The notes under the pieces: generated by a model
The model's input: the letters and a program-made list of their open reading frames with translations, nothing else
What the model was told of the DNA's origin: nothing
Database searches by the model: none
Made by a program: the position numbers and the translations under genes
In this document: piece after piece, positions 37,315-47,981 of the stretch
Numbering within the stretch: position 1 is the first letter of the stretch
Layout: each line of letters begins with the position of its first letter
Assembly: GCA_020284085.1 (NCBI GenBank)
Contig: JACEVL010000033.1
Location: 367,501 to 431,500 of the forward strand
Direction of reading: 5' to 3'
DNA: 64,000 nt
Origin: Aporrectodea caliginosa
Taxonomy: Eukaryota > Annelida > Clitellata > Crassiclitellata > Lumbricidae

Positions 37315-37550
37315 TCACTGTAGCGTGGTCGGATGGGTCACGGAAAACAGCGGGTAACTTATGGCGCGCCTTTCATGTGCCTCTCCTGAAGCTATCGGAT
37401 AAGCGAGAGACTAACAGACCATTTTCTTGTTCTTTCAGATCCTGTTGCAGTTATCCAGGGCGTGGAACGGCCGAAGTCTGTTTGACAACCGCGCGACAGC
37501 TCGAAGACCTTATGCATGCATGCACTGGGAGACTATGTTAAAACACGTTT
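37315..37550 (+). pseudogene. RNase-H-like module 11 (right edge of the array)
   Basis: GTCGGATGGGTCACGGAAAA, then CAGCGGGTAACTTATGGCGC, the linker AAGCTATCGGATAAGCGAGA, then TTGTTCTTTCAGATCCTGTT and a short RQLEDL frame. The left part matches module 1 at 28530. After about 37550 an ATTGT tail follows and the array ends. Confidence 0.6.
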
Positions 37551-38035
37551 ATTGTATTGTATTGTATTGCAACATTACTTCTATAAACATTTGTTTTGTT
37601 TAGACTAAAGAACATTTTAGTTCGGTAAAGAACATTTTAGTTCAGTGTTTTCCATGGACAGGCTAGATGCTCCACTGACGTAATATTGCTCGGTCAGTTT
37701 GACAAGATGTGGTGGTGGTGGTATGGTGATGGTGGGATGGTGTCGCTAGGTTGTGGCTGTAGGTAGATTCGAACCTGCGACCCTCCAGTTACAAGGCATA
37801 GAACATACCGTTACACTACCGTGACCCTGTAGAGGCCTACCATTGTGTATCTTTTCATAACAAATATGCAATAATTGTACTCTTTGAAGTGTTCGCCACA
37901 CATTTTCTTCTCTTACTACAGCCTTCTCCCTTCTCAAAACCTTCTCTAGGGGTTCTCGTACTGGAAGCGCTACTGAATGGCCACTGCTGTGAGCGGCGCT
38001 ATTTAAATTAATAAATACAATACAATACAACTTAA
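37551..38035. mobile_element. SINE family A head (-) and retroposon 3' end (+)
   Basis: The reverse of 37751-37827 reads GGGTCACGGTAGTGTAACGG with B box GCAGGTTCGAATCTACC, a tRNA-like head of the same family as 48805. The plus-strand segment 37860-38032 ends GCGGCGCTATTTAAATTAAT plus ATACAATACAATACAA, a retroposon tail. A (CG/CA) run follows at about 38050. Confidence 0.65.
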
Positions 38036-38746
38036 ATTGCTAGGGATACACGCGCGCGCGCACACACACGATGCCGTTTGCAGGCTTGCAACGGAGAACT
38101 CTGCCAGGAGCCTTGGCCTCCGTGTCGTTACTCATTAGCTAAGCAACCTCACGGTCCTCGCCCATCACCAAATGTTTGGCCTGTACACGTATATTGCGTA
38201 AGCTGTTGGTCGTAGACTGCCTTGATATAACTGGCTGCATTGCAGTGCAGACTGCAGTGTGTCCTGTTGTGCGAGTGTTTGCTATTTTATGTAATGCATA
38301 AGAGAATTTCGATCCCACGATAATGGCTTAATGTAGGTAGCCAATTATTATTATTATTAAGTACTGATTACAATCGCGCGGGACAAAGCTGTCGTGGATT
38401 AATTGCGCATTGCGGCCAAAATAATTGTGTCGACCCACTGGAAGTTCGATGACGATCGGTCTCAACGCCCCGAATTGGTAGACGCCACTGGGTTTAGTAA
38501 TGACAAGTTTAACGAAGTGATATTATGTCCTCATTTAGGCCTAGGCCTATTATCTATCCAGAATAGTCTTGGTCTACCTCTGTTTCTCTTTACTTCGGAA
38601 TTGTATGTGATATTGTGGCAACTAATAACTTATTCTAAGAATTTCTCAAGAATTACCGCACTCCAAAACAAACTGTTGGCATTACCGAAATGTTAAAAAT
38701 TTGTTTGAGATGGTTACAATTGATAATAATTATTTCATACGCTATA

Positions 38747-39001
38747 GGGGCATTCACTCTGGATCACGTGACAATATTTACGTAAGTCCAAACAAATTTT
38801 AAAATGCCGTCAACATATTTCACAGTTGATTTAGACATGTAAAAAAGGAATACAGCATTAGTAATCGTCAAAATATTAATGTTTTTATTCATTTGTTTAC
38901 AATATTGCTTCCAGCAACAGCCGAATGAGCCGATGTTTTGACTTACACAAACGTTGGCGGGCAGATAATCATAAAGATATCACGTGACTTGTGAATGCTC
39001 C
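38747..39001. mobile_element. Palindromic MITE with TA flanks
   Basis: GGGGCATTCACTCTGGATCACGTGA at the left pairs with TCACGTGACTTGTGAATGCTCC at the right. TA dinucleotides flank both ends. This fits a Tc1/mariner-like or other TA-targeting element, but no transposase is present. The interior is A+T-rich. Confidence 0.75.
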
Positions 39002-39585
39002 TATGTTGACTCGCAAATAATGTCTTTTTCGGCGTAACTTCAACCATTCAGGACGTTTAGAATTGCAGCCAATCAGGTTGCCGTCAATCAGGTCGTTTAG
39101 GACACGGGCCAATCAGATTAGCGGATATCGGTCCATATTGCTGTACTGCCCTTGGATCGGCGAAAATGCCACCGCTCAGACCATAGAGATGTATAATATA
39201 TAAATATATCACTAGAGGCCCTGATCTGCTGTTATTTTTGACGCCGCCGATTCAAAAGGCCTTGACCCTTGGGGTATACAAAATGGCGGAAACGATCGAC
39301 GTTAAATTGTGTAGTGTGTGGATGTAGCAACTTATTAAAGTCCGAAAACGAGGCCGCTGGAATATTATTTAATGGATAAGTTGTTATTTTGTGTCTGTTG
39401 TACTTTTTGCAAGGCGTAAGCTTCGAAAAGAAATTAAAGTCTCGCTTAAGCTTGACTGCGTCCATGAATTTCAACCAATCAAAACGCGTCATTTCAATTT
39501 AAATTAACTGCGGAGCTCTCAATAAGGTGTTATTATATCTATGGTTGTGGCTTCAAAAATTAGCGAAGGGAAGATACGTCGTTTT

Positions 39586-40356
39586 CAGTGTTGCCACAGC
39601 TCTCACTAGATCTGGGGTTTTTGGCCGCCGTCTGGGGTTCTGGGGATTTTTTGGCAAAATATGCATAAATCTGGGGATATTTCTGACCATTGACATTTTG
39701 CATGCATAATACACATATTTATATTGTGATTAAATGTAAAAGCTTATACGCTATATAATTTTTAGTCCACAACATATAATTTGTTTTAATACAGGGTGTG
39801 TTACCGTTGCTGTCAATTGCCAGAAGTGCTGGCATAGACCAAAATGGGTGCAGAAGTCAAATAGAGCGAACTGTCATGATTGATCTCTACACCCACCCAC
39901 GTACAAACACACATCCATTGTTTTATAACATGTATAAGTATTATGTATGTTTTCGTAAATTTGCATAATTTAGTCTGCTCTCAGCTTTCAACAGAAATAT
40001 TATTTACTTTTAAATTGAAATAATTATGTAAATGGCAATAGTAAATAAATATTTAATAAACTTAGTTTTATAAATTCTTCCTACTTTTATTGAAACAAAC
40101 CTGAAGTGACTAAAATTAAATGTTAATACAAAAACAAAAACTTCGTTTTTATTTTCTTTAAGAGACAAAGTTTTATATCATAATTATACGAGATAAAAAA
40201 TTTGGTCTTTATTGGCCCTGCTAGTAGCATAGGCCTACTTACTTTCTCATTTTCCAGATTTTATGCCTAATATTGGAGTCTATATAGTCTGGGGTTTTCT
40301 GGGGTTTTCTCAGAAGGAAATCTAGGGTTATTTCAAAAACCTGAGTGGCAACACTG
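39586..40356. mobile_element. hAT-type element, 771 bp, perfect 8-bp TSD
   Basis: The TIR is CAGTGTTGCCAC at the left and the right end reads inward CAGTGTTGCCACTCAGG. GTCGTTTT is duplicated at 39578-39585 and 40357-40364. Subterminal regions carry tandem CTGGGGTTTTCTGGGG motifs at both ends. There is no coding sequence. It lies about 580 bp upstream of the RanGAP1 start. Confidence 0.9.
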
Positions 40357-40399
40357 GTCGTTTTCCCTCTAGCGATGATAATAAAATCTCTTTGGCTCA

Positions 40400-40475
40400 G
40401 ACCAAAGATTTTAACAAGTTAAAATCTTTGGATTTAACAAGTTAAAATCTTTGGATCAGTTAAAATCTTTGGATC
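40400..40475. repeat. Triplicated 22-bp repeat
   Basis: TTAACAAGTTAAAATCTTTG occurs about three times with a shortened last copy, immediately right of the hAT element and upstream of RanGAP1. Confidence 0.7.
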
Positions 40476-40939
40476 AGACAGGAGGACGGAACAGAAATAC
40501 AAACAGACACACGGAGGGACGCGGTCACGCGAACGGACGGATAGACCGACAACCTAAAAAAAACTTTAAAATAATTAACACAGATAGTATGTTTGCATTA
40601 TGATGTCCAATTTAATAAAGCAAGAGAAAATGCAGATTCAATATTCTTGCAGACAGAGCTATTATAATGATTCTAATTCTCGGGACCGTTGTTTAAGTCG
40701 CAGAGGATGAAACTTTGGTTAAATCACTTAAATGATTAATTTTTGTCAATTTTAAAAAGAGGAAAGAATTTGAATTTCTCATACAATGTTCCAGTCTCCT
40801 CGTTGCGATGACTGCAGCGAGCGGTTGTTACATCCGGGCACTCGATGTAAACTCGTTGATCCTTTGGCGGTTGCTCGATCAAAAGATCGATTCCGATTAG
40901 GTTATTGATTGATTTTAAAAACATTATAGGCCGAAAATA

Positions 40940-43900
40940 ATGGCTTCTGCTGAAATCGACCGCCTAGCCGACAAACTGGTAAAGACGTCGATCGGCGAAG
41001 GGGGCGTGGTGTTGAGCATCGCGGGCGATGGACTGAAACTAGACGGCGAGGAAGATGGTATGAGGACCCTTGTGTCGCGTGTACCCTACTGGGGTTGTTT
41101 TCGATTCGAGTAGACCCTCCAATACTCCCTCAGCTAATTATAAACTCTGCACACAACTGATTCCTGTGCGTTCTTAGTCAGATATAATTATTGCTGCATG
41201 CTTTTGTGGATTAAAAGTTTGACCCCACGACCCACGTGTATGGTAATGATTCCATTGTCATACCACCAAGGAACCAACCCACCCCGCAATAGTCTTGCAA
41301 CCGCTTTGAACACACGTGAGAAACGAAGCTAGTGTATTATATTTTATTGTTATGGAACATACAAAATAACGACATAATGACCTAGTAACGAATATATCAT
41401 GACAGATGGTTCATTATATATGTAGTTAAAAACAAAAATTAGTAAAAAAGAGAAAATTTGAAAAATTAAAATATGTTAACCAGTTAGTCATCAAGTATGA
41501 ATAAGGCACAGAAAATAATGTTAAGTTGAGGTGAGTGGGGAGCAACAGGCACCCCAAAGGGACAAGTCCCACTGGTAAACGGTAAATGGTATTATAGGTG
41601 AATGGTATATGGTAAACACAAATGACTACATAATAATAGTAATTAACAGTATGTTGAGTGATGTATTGCTTGAAATAGTGGGGATTCTTACTTCTATGAA
41701 CCTAAAGAGATTTATATTCTACCTGCAGTTGCCAAGATTGTCGAAGCAATAGAGTCGAATACAAGTCTCAGTACTTTGGATTTGAAAGGCAACACATTGG
41801 GCATCGATGCAGCCAAAGCTGTCGGCAAAGCACTTTCAAAGCATCCCGAATTAAAGGTAACCCATTATAATAAAGAACCATAGCAGCTGAAGGTAAAGTG
41901 AGGCTGAATAATTAATTAATTAATAAGTCCTCAGATCATTTGACTGGGGCATAATATTGTATTGTATTGTATTTGAACACTTATTATAGCGCCCATTCCA
42001 GATTCCCATTCAGAGGCGCTCCCGACTACTGCGCGGACGCTGAATCGGAGTTTCACGCCGAAGCGCATGAGGGCATCGATATAGTGGCATAGTAGCACCA
42101 GTTTTGCAGTGTCTATAAGTTGCTTGAATCCAACATAACTGATGAAATTTTTTTCTAAAACCTATAGTTATCAGCAAGGAATGTGGAAAGGACAGTATTC
42201 ATTCATTCATTCGTTCATTCATTGAGAGCATTTATGTAACACCCCTTCAGATACGGGTCTAATGTATAAGGCATCAACTGATGGCCCAGCATCGAGTTAT
42301 CTACTCGGGGTCCACCCATCCTCGTCAAAAAAGAACAGTTTTCAAGTGTTGGTGAAAGTTGCATGTGGTATCTCTTGTTCAAAGGGACATGCAGATCTTG
42401 CGGGAGGCTATTCCAGGTAAATGGCCCTACCACTGATGTGGGTGATGTTTCGTTGTCAAAGCAAAAACAAAAGGAAGACTAACGTAAGTTCGAAAAGGTG
42501 AAAGAGAAAAGACTTCAAGATAATGTTATGTGATTGCAGTTGATATGTCCATGGATGGTTCATGTGATGCTAGCGTCGATTATGTTTTAACGTACGTTGT
42601 GTTGCGTGTTGACGTTGTAGAGGGCGTTATGGAGCGACCTCTTTACGGGTCGTCTAAAGACGGAAATTCCAGCTGCCTTGGTTTGTTGCAATTGCTTTTA
42701 GTTTCTGATTAGATTTAAGAGGTTGAAATAGTGAACTGAGCTGATAAACTAATGGTTATGTAAATTAGATAAAATTTACAACTTTCGAAACTGCAATCTA
42801 AGCCAGCAAGTTGAAATGAACTAAATACCGGAATTATTTGATTACTCTACTGTGCTTGTTACTCGCTAAAATTAATTAATTTGAGCTATTAGTTCCTTAA
42901 GAATGTGGACCATTTTAGTACTGATTTAATATGTTACGTAGGTAGCCCTGCTTATGACCATTTTGGGCTTTCCGTCTGTTACTCAAATGGCAATTATGAT
43001 AATAACTGCTCAATGTTTATATAAACTGAGAACAATAAAATTGTTAGAATTGAATTGAATTGAAAATGACGGAACACACAGAACTGGATAGCAGATTCTT
43101 AAGTTTAAGGCCTGCTACTAGAAATGTTCATGAGCCCAGCTGTCCTTGAGTGAAGCATGACAGGTTTTTGAAGCAAACGAATAATATGTAGCATTGAACA
43201 CTGATGAGCTGTGTGCAATGGTTTTTACTGTGATTTGTTTTTAGAAATTCCTGTGCAATGGGTTGATGGAGGCAAGTGCTTCACTGGTCGAGTTGGATGT
43301 TAGTGACAATGCACTTGGTCCAAATGGTATGAATGGAATTGTCGACTTCCTGAAGAGCTCCTCTTGTTTCTCGCTGCAAGAACTCCGGCTTAACAACAAC
43401 GGACTGGGTCCAGAAGGTGGAACGGTAAACAGTCATTCGTGTTAAAAGAGGAGACTTTATAAACACCTGAGCCTTGTTATAATGGGCTTCATTATGACAC
43501 AAGTTCTGGTATTCGAAATTAACACTTACAGCTGATTGGTTGGAGTGCTTGCCTTATAATGCAGTCAGCCAGGTTCAAACCTGTTTTCAGATGGTTACTA
43601 TGTAGGGACCTTGAGCAAGTCCTTCACTCACTACTGTTCAGTGCCATCGATTGATGCTATGTATGTGCATCTGTTTCAAGACTATTATCGTAAACTCGAG
43701 ATTTCTAGAGCACCCACAAAAGTGTAGTCGCGGGAACCAGCTTATTCACAGGCACTGTAGTGTCCGTTAAGTTCCTCTTGATAGGTGCTGTAAAGTTTTA
43801 AGGAGTTGGACGACTTCATCTGAGAATATAACCTGCTTGTTTCTCTGCTAGCTGGCATTTCTGTCTGTGATTCTATTGTATATTATTTTTTCTTAGATGC

Positions 43901-46900
43901 TGGCCGACAGCCTGCTCGAATGTTATGAGGCAAGCGTTGAGGCCGGCCGACCTCTTGCCCTCCGTGTTTTCGTATCTGGTCGTGGCCGATTAGAGGATCA
44001 AGGAGCATTGGCTCTGGCAAATGTTTTTAAAGTTAGTATTTGATTATTTGTAAAGAACTGAGCTATTGGTGGTGAATAGAGCTTGCTTTATGAAGTTTGA
44101 ATGAATAAAGGAATGAAGTTTGAATGAATAAAGGAATGAAGTTTGAATGAATAAAGGAATGAAGTTTGAATGAATAAAGGGATGAAGTTTGAATGAATGA
44201 AGTTTGAATGAATAAAGGAATGAAGTTTGATGCTGATTGTCTTGTAGAAGATGCAATCGCTAGAGCAGGTGGTCATGCCACAGAACGGAATCAACCACCG
44301 CGGCGTAACGGCTCTTGCTGACGCGCTCGTGTCGAACCGCAGCCTACGACATCTTAATCTCAGCGATAACACATTCACCGAAAAAGGCTCGATATCAATG
44401 GCCCAGGTACCACATGGATTTTCCTTAGCTACTCCAATGGACTAGGAATTTTTTATTGCAGTTTCACTCTGTGCAACCATTGACCAATGTCTTGGGCTTC
44501 ATGATAACGGTGCTATAGATTAGTAAAATTGATTAGCTATATAAGTTATTAGATTAGATTAGATTAGCTATAGAAGTCATTAGATTAGATTAGATTACAG
44601 TTTAAATTGCATGCTTGTGAGACTTTAAATAGTTTGCTAAATGAATACGTTATATTTTAGGCCATTGTGTTCATTTGTCCAGCCATTCTTCAGCTTGGCT
44701 CTATTGTGCATCATGAAGCTTGTACAGTTCTGTACAATGAATTGTTATTTAATAGTGAGGTTTTCCATTGAATTGAACATGTCTTACACTGTGTGGTACT
44801 GATTCACTCCAATCTTCTGGTTTAGAAAGTTTTTTGGTAGGTGTAAATGAGATTTGAGGGCTGAAAATGTTGCATTTATGATTGCCGTTGTCATTTCTTA
44901 GGTCCTTGCTGATTTGTTTTTTTAAGGCTTTACCAAGTCTGAAGAAGCTGGAAGTGATTAATTTTGAGGATTGTCTGATGAGGAAAGAGGGAGCAAAAGC
45001 TCTGGCCAATGCTCTTAAAGGTGGACACAGAAAATTAAAGGTTGGTGCACTCGATGTTTTCGTCTAGTTGTTGACACATGGCACTGCTTTTATATGCAAC
45101 AATAATAAATGACTTGTTATTAGTCATGTGTTTGTTGATTGTGTTTAACTCGCATTTAAACTCCCTGCAAAGTAACTGTCTCAAGGGATGAGGCTTGAAC
45201 CCATACTCTCTGCATTACAAGGCAAACGCTCAACCAATTGGCTACCATGTCCCACAAATGCATACATTTCATGAGTGTGCAAGAGCCTGATAGTGAAGAT
45301 TTTCTGGCTATTCAAGCATGATTTGTGCATGATCAAACTCCTCATTCCCCGTGCGTGAACTGCTAGACAGCATCGTGTTTTCTCTTGTTGGCTCTATGGT
45401 ATGGAATGGGTTACAATTATGCCTGATGCCTAGGAGGGTTCACTCAGATGCGTTTTATTGCAGCCTTAAGACCATCCTTTTTAGCCGGGGTTGGGTTGGG
45501 AGCGCTTCTGAGTAGTAACCTTCAGGGGGCGCTATATAAATTTTTGTAATGAATGAATGAATAATGAACTCTATAATTGTTTAGGCCAGCATAGAGCACT
45601 TCTTAGATTGTACTACACAAATATGCATGTACAATTGTACATGAATACTTTTTTAGAATTACAGTTGATATTAAATACATATTTTAATTGATATTACCTT
45701 TGTAGTTTTTATAATATGTATTTTGTATTGGTATAGGTACTAAAGCTAGGTGGAAATGAAATCGACACGGATGGGGCACTGGCCATAGCGGAGGCCATGT
45801 CCGACAAGGAAGAGTTGGAATTGCTCGATCTTAACGGTGAATATGACGTATCATTTTAGTATCATTATTAATCGGAAACTTATAGCACTAATTTGTGAAT
45901 TCACCTGAAAAGTGAGAGTGTTTGGAGCAAGATATTTGTTGAAGTGTTTGCTAAATGAAATCTGAGAAAGAAAGTGGACCCTAAAAGCTGATAGTACATA
46001 GCAAATTGAATGGATGACGACCAGCGTGTGCGAAGTCATGGAAACCACACGTCTTTTCTGGTATAAAACTGCCACTGTTTAGAATTATGTCATACCGTTT
46101 AATAACTGGTCATACCGTTTAATAACTGGTGTATGGGTATCTGATTTTTGCAACCGTTAATTTACAGTAGTGGGTATTTATAACGATTAATTATTGGTAT
46201 AAGTATTCTGATTTTTCTCAATGTTATTTTACAATGATGGAATTATTGATCATGACTACTTGCCAGATGCAACAATTTCTTAACCTAATTCTTTACTTGT
46301 TTGCAGCAAATCAGTTGGGAGATGACGGTGTTGATAAACTTCGCAATGTAATGGAAGGAATCGGACGGTTGGATCAGCTGGCTTCGTTAAGGTAGGAGTG
46401 TTTAATTAGTAACTGTTGAGGATTTTACTCTTAACAGTTCAGTGTCACATTTCATTAAAACTGAACTAAATTAAATAGATACAAGTTTTTTTACCTGAGG
46501 TTGAAATGATCCTTTAGGATTCAGAAAACTGTCCAGATAAGATACAAATTATCTGGAATTGCTAAACTGCATCAAATTCTTGCAGAGCGAAAGTGCCACA
46601 GAAGGCAATTGGGTGCAGTATCCAATTGGTTAGAGTGCGTGGTTTGTAACCCACAGAGCTAGCTAGGGTTTAAGCCTCCACTGAGTCGGTCACAATAGAC
46701 TCTAGAGTCCACGAACAAGTCCTTTATTCACAACTGCCAAGCAACTTCGATACCCTGTCATAATTATAAGTTTGTGTGTGCACTTCTGAACTTTGGAATG
46801 AGAGCAATGTCTAATGCAGTTGTGTTGAAGCGCTCGATTGCGATCGCTAGATATTGGAAGAAGAGGCTGGTTTTCTTTTTGGAATTAAGTAATTTATTTC

Positions 46901-47981
46901 ATTTGAGTTTGAATTTGGCCAAACTCAAAATCAGACATTTACAGTGGAAGAAGAATGAACCTAGTAAATAGTCTATCCAAGTGAAACAACTTTTGATCTT
47001 CTTGTAGTGAGGACGAGGGAACGGAATGTGAGGATGGGGACGAGGATGGAGCTGATGATGATGTACGTATTCATTTCTTACGTCATTTCTTTTGGCTAAC
47101 AGGTGTCTATAACAGGTCTCTGTAACATGTCTCCATAACAAGTCTGTATATAACAGGCTTCTCTAGGGCCTTTCAGTCTTGCAACACATTTACCACATAC
47201 AGTATTTTACAACCTTTAAATTAATTATCATAGCTGAGTTGTCTAGGGGTGCAGGTGGAGCAGAAATTTTGAAGCAAATTTTTACCCTGGTGGGGATTTG
47301 AACCTCCGACCTATTAATCGACCGTCCAGCATGCTTACCACTGGACTATTGTGCACTCCTATCCATTTATGTGAATATGTTAGGAATTGTGTTTTGAAAC
47401 CTTAAGAATGTTTTATTTACAGTCGGAAGTGGAGCCGGAGGATGACGATGATGGTGAGGAGGCCGTTGGTTGTGGCCTGGAAATCCGAGGACAGGGTCTC
47501 ACTCCGAGGCCAAGTGACAAAACGGTTGGCCTAAATTCTTTGTTGCAGATCAATTGTCCTTCCAAAACAAGTTCTGTAATAAAACATTTCACGCATGATT
47601 TCAGAAGTTCTTTGTTTATATTCTGGTTGGTTGGGTAGTTGCTGTTTAATGACTGTGCATTCCAAAGAGAGGGACCAATTGATGCAAAGGACATGGACTG
47701 TAGCTATAGCTGTTCTAGTATGAGGAAGTAGAAGATCAAGTCTCTTTGAAGAGCGGAGTGGACGAGCGAGGAGACTGAAAGAGGCCGGAGTAATGCATCA
47801 GCAAGATATATGTTATGTGCATCATTTTTAAATGCAAATATTTTAAAATATACATAATACAGTGAGTTGCAAAAACGTGATTATTTTCATGTCTTCGGTG
47901 TTAAACGCATTTTCACGAGTTGTTTCTTGTATGTTTTAGGAATCAACTCTCGAAGATGAAATGTCAAACCTGAAGCTGTGA
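40940..47981 (+). CDS. RANGAP1: Ran GTPase-activating protein 1-like, 12 exons, 425 aa, without SUMO-acceptor domain
   Basis: Coding exons are 40940-41057, 41729-41856, 42621-42680, 43245-43424, 43897-44031, 44248-44406, 44927-45040, 45737-45836, 46307-46391, 47008-47062, 47423-47524 and 47940-47981. RanGAP stimulates GTP hydrolysis by Ran in the cytoplasm and at the nuclear-pore rim, which drives directional nuclear transport. The protein is a leucine-rich-repeat arc (about residues 1-355) followed by an acidic tail (360-400). Family hallmarks are [17 protein letters not shown] (86-102, with Arg93 at the place of S. pombe Arg74), [23 protein letters not shown] (Asn153 at the place of Asn131), [29 protein letters not shown] and [15 protein letters not shown]. 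The conserved GRNRLEN loop reads GRGRLED here. The model stops at SNLKL and lacks the roughly 150-residue C-terminal domain that carries the SUMO-acceptor lysine in animal RanGAP1. In this respect it resembles yeast Rna1p. Exon 11 has a weak donor; see findings. Confidence 0.93.
41340..41590 (-). mobile_element. LINE/SINE 3' end of the GAATT-tail family
   Basis: The inverse of the 26935-27140 block: GGGGAGCAACAGGCACC near 41539 and TTATTGTTATGGAACATAC near 41345. It lies in RanGAP1 intron 1. Confidence 0.55.
41955..42075 (-). mobile_element. SINE family A, 3' half
   Basis: The reverse strand reads CGCTTCGGCGTGAAACTCCG, then GGGAGCGCCTCTGAATGGGA, then GGGCGCTATAATAAGTGTTC and an ACAAT tail. 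This matches the 3' half of the full copy at 48805-49020. It lies in RanGAP1 intron 2. Confidence 0.8.
42200..42435 (-). pseudogene. LINE ORF2 C-terminal fragment
   Basis: The minus strand reads [20 protein letters not shown], then [13 protein letters not shown]. This is the VGP..WNSLP...FK..LK.. ending of CR1/L2-like ORFs. An (ATTC)n tail lies at 42200-42220. It lies in RanGAP1 intron 2, about 190 bp before the 60-nt exon. Confidence 0.65.
42900..43066 (+). mobile_element. Retroposon 3' end with GAATT tail
   Basis: The block ends AACAATAAAATTGTTAGAATTGAATTGAATTG, the same tail as 27110-27138. It lies in RanGAP1 intron 3. Confidence 0.5.
43520..43690 (+). mobile_element. tRNA-derived SINE, family B
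   Basis: CAGCTGATTGGTTGGAGTGC and CCAGGTTCAAACC give degenerate A and B boxes, followed by CTATGTAGGGACCTTGAGCA and CAGTGCCATCGATTGATGC. It lies in RanGAP1 intron 4. Confidence 0.75.
44093..44232. repeat. 22-bp minisatellite in RanGAP1 intron 5
   Basis: About six copies of GAATGAAGTTTGAATGAATAAAG, with one unit shortened. The array ends about 15 bp before the acceptor of exon 6 at 44248, so unit-number changes would alter spacing to the branch point. Confidence 0.9.
44555..44600. repeat. ATTAG tandem repeat
   Basis: TTAGATTAGATTAGATTA runs around GCTATAGAAGTCATTAG, the inverse of a similar stretch near 20647-20685. Probably the ends of a small dispersed repeat. Confidence 0.5.
45178..45260 (-). 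mobile_element. SINE family B head, inverted
   Basis: The reverse strand reads TGGTAGCCAATTGGTTGAGCG and TATGGGTTCAAGCC, the A and B boxes of the family B head, here without its body. It lies in RanGAP1 intron 7. Confidence 0.65.
45345..45575 (+). pseudogene. LINE 3' end (CR1/L2-like)
   Basis: The plus strand reads [20 protein letters not shown], then [11 protein letters not shown], then a stop and a 3' UTR with GGGAGCGCTTCTGAGTAGTA, GGGGGCGCTATATAAATTTT and an (AATG)n tail. It shows the LINE ORF ending and the shared tail box in one copy. It lies in RanGAP1 intron 7. Confidence 0.75.
46605..46770 (+). mobile_element. tRNA-derived SINE, family B, diverged
   Basis: CCAATTGGTTAGAGTGCGTG and TAGGGTTTAAGCCTCC give the boxes. 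The body reads CACGAACAAGTCCTTTATTC and ACAACTGCCAAGCAACTTCG. It lies in RanGAP1 intron 9. Confidence 0.65.
47236..47366 (-). mobile_element. tRNA-derived SINE, family C
   Basis: The reverse strand reads AATAGTCCAGTGGTAAGCATG with B box GGAGGTTCAAATCCCCACC, then the body CAGGGTAAAAATTTGCTTC. It ends about 55 bp before RanGAP1 exon 11. Confidence 0.75.
47527..47790 (-). pseudogene. LINE ORF2 C-terminal fragment, antisense in RanGAP1 intron 11
   Basis: The minus strand reads [19 protein letters not shown], then [17 protein letters not shown], and ends near 47527. The motif pair RLDLLLP.TRT and SFA.IGPSLWN is diagnostic of CR1/L2-like ORF ends. It abuts the donor of RanGAP1 exon 11 at 47525. 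Confidence 0.75.

Noticed and set aside
39295..39420. THAP-like zinc finger (frame with CVVCGCSN)
   Set aside because: The first cysteine pair looks THAP-like, but no proline-rich AVPTIF box or later Cys/His could be aligned and the frame stops soon.
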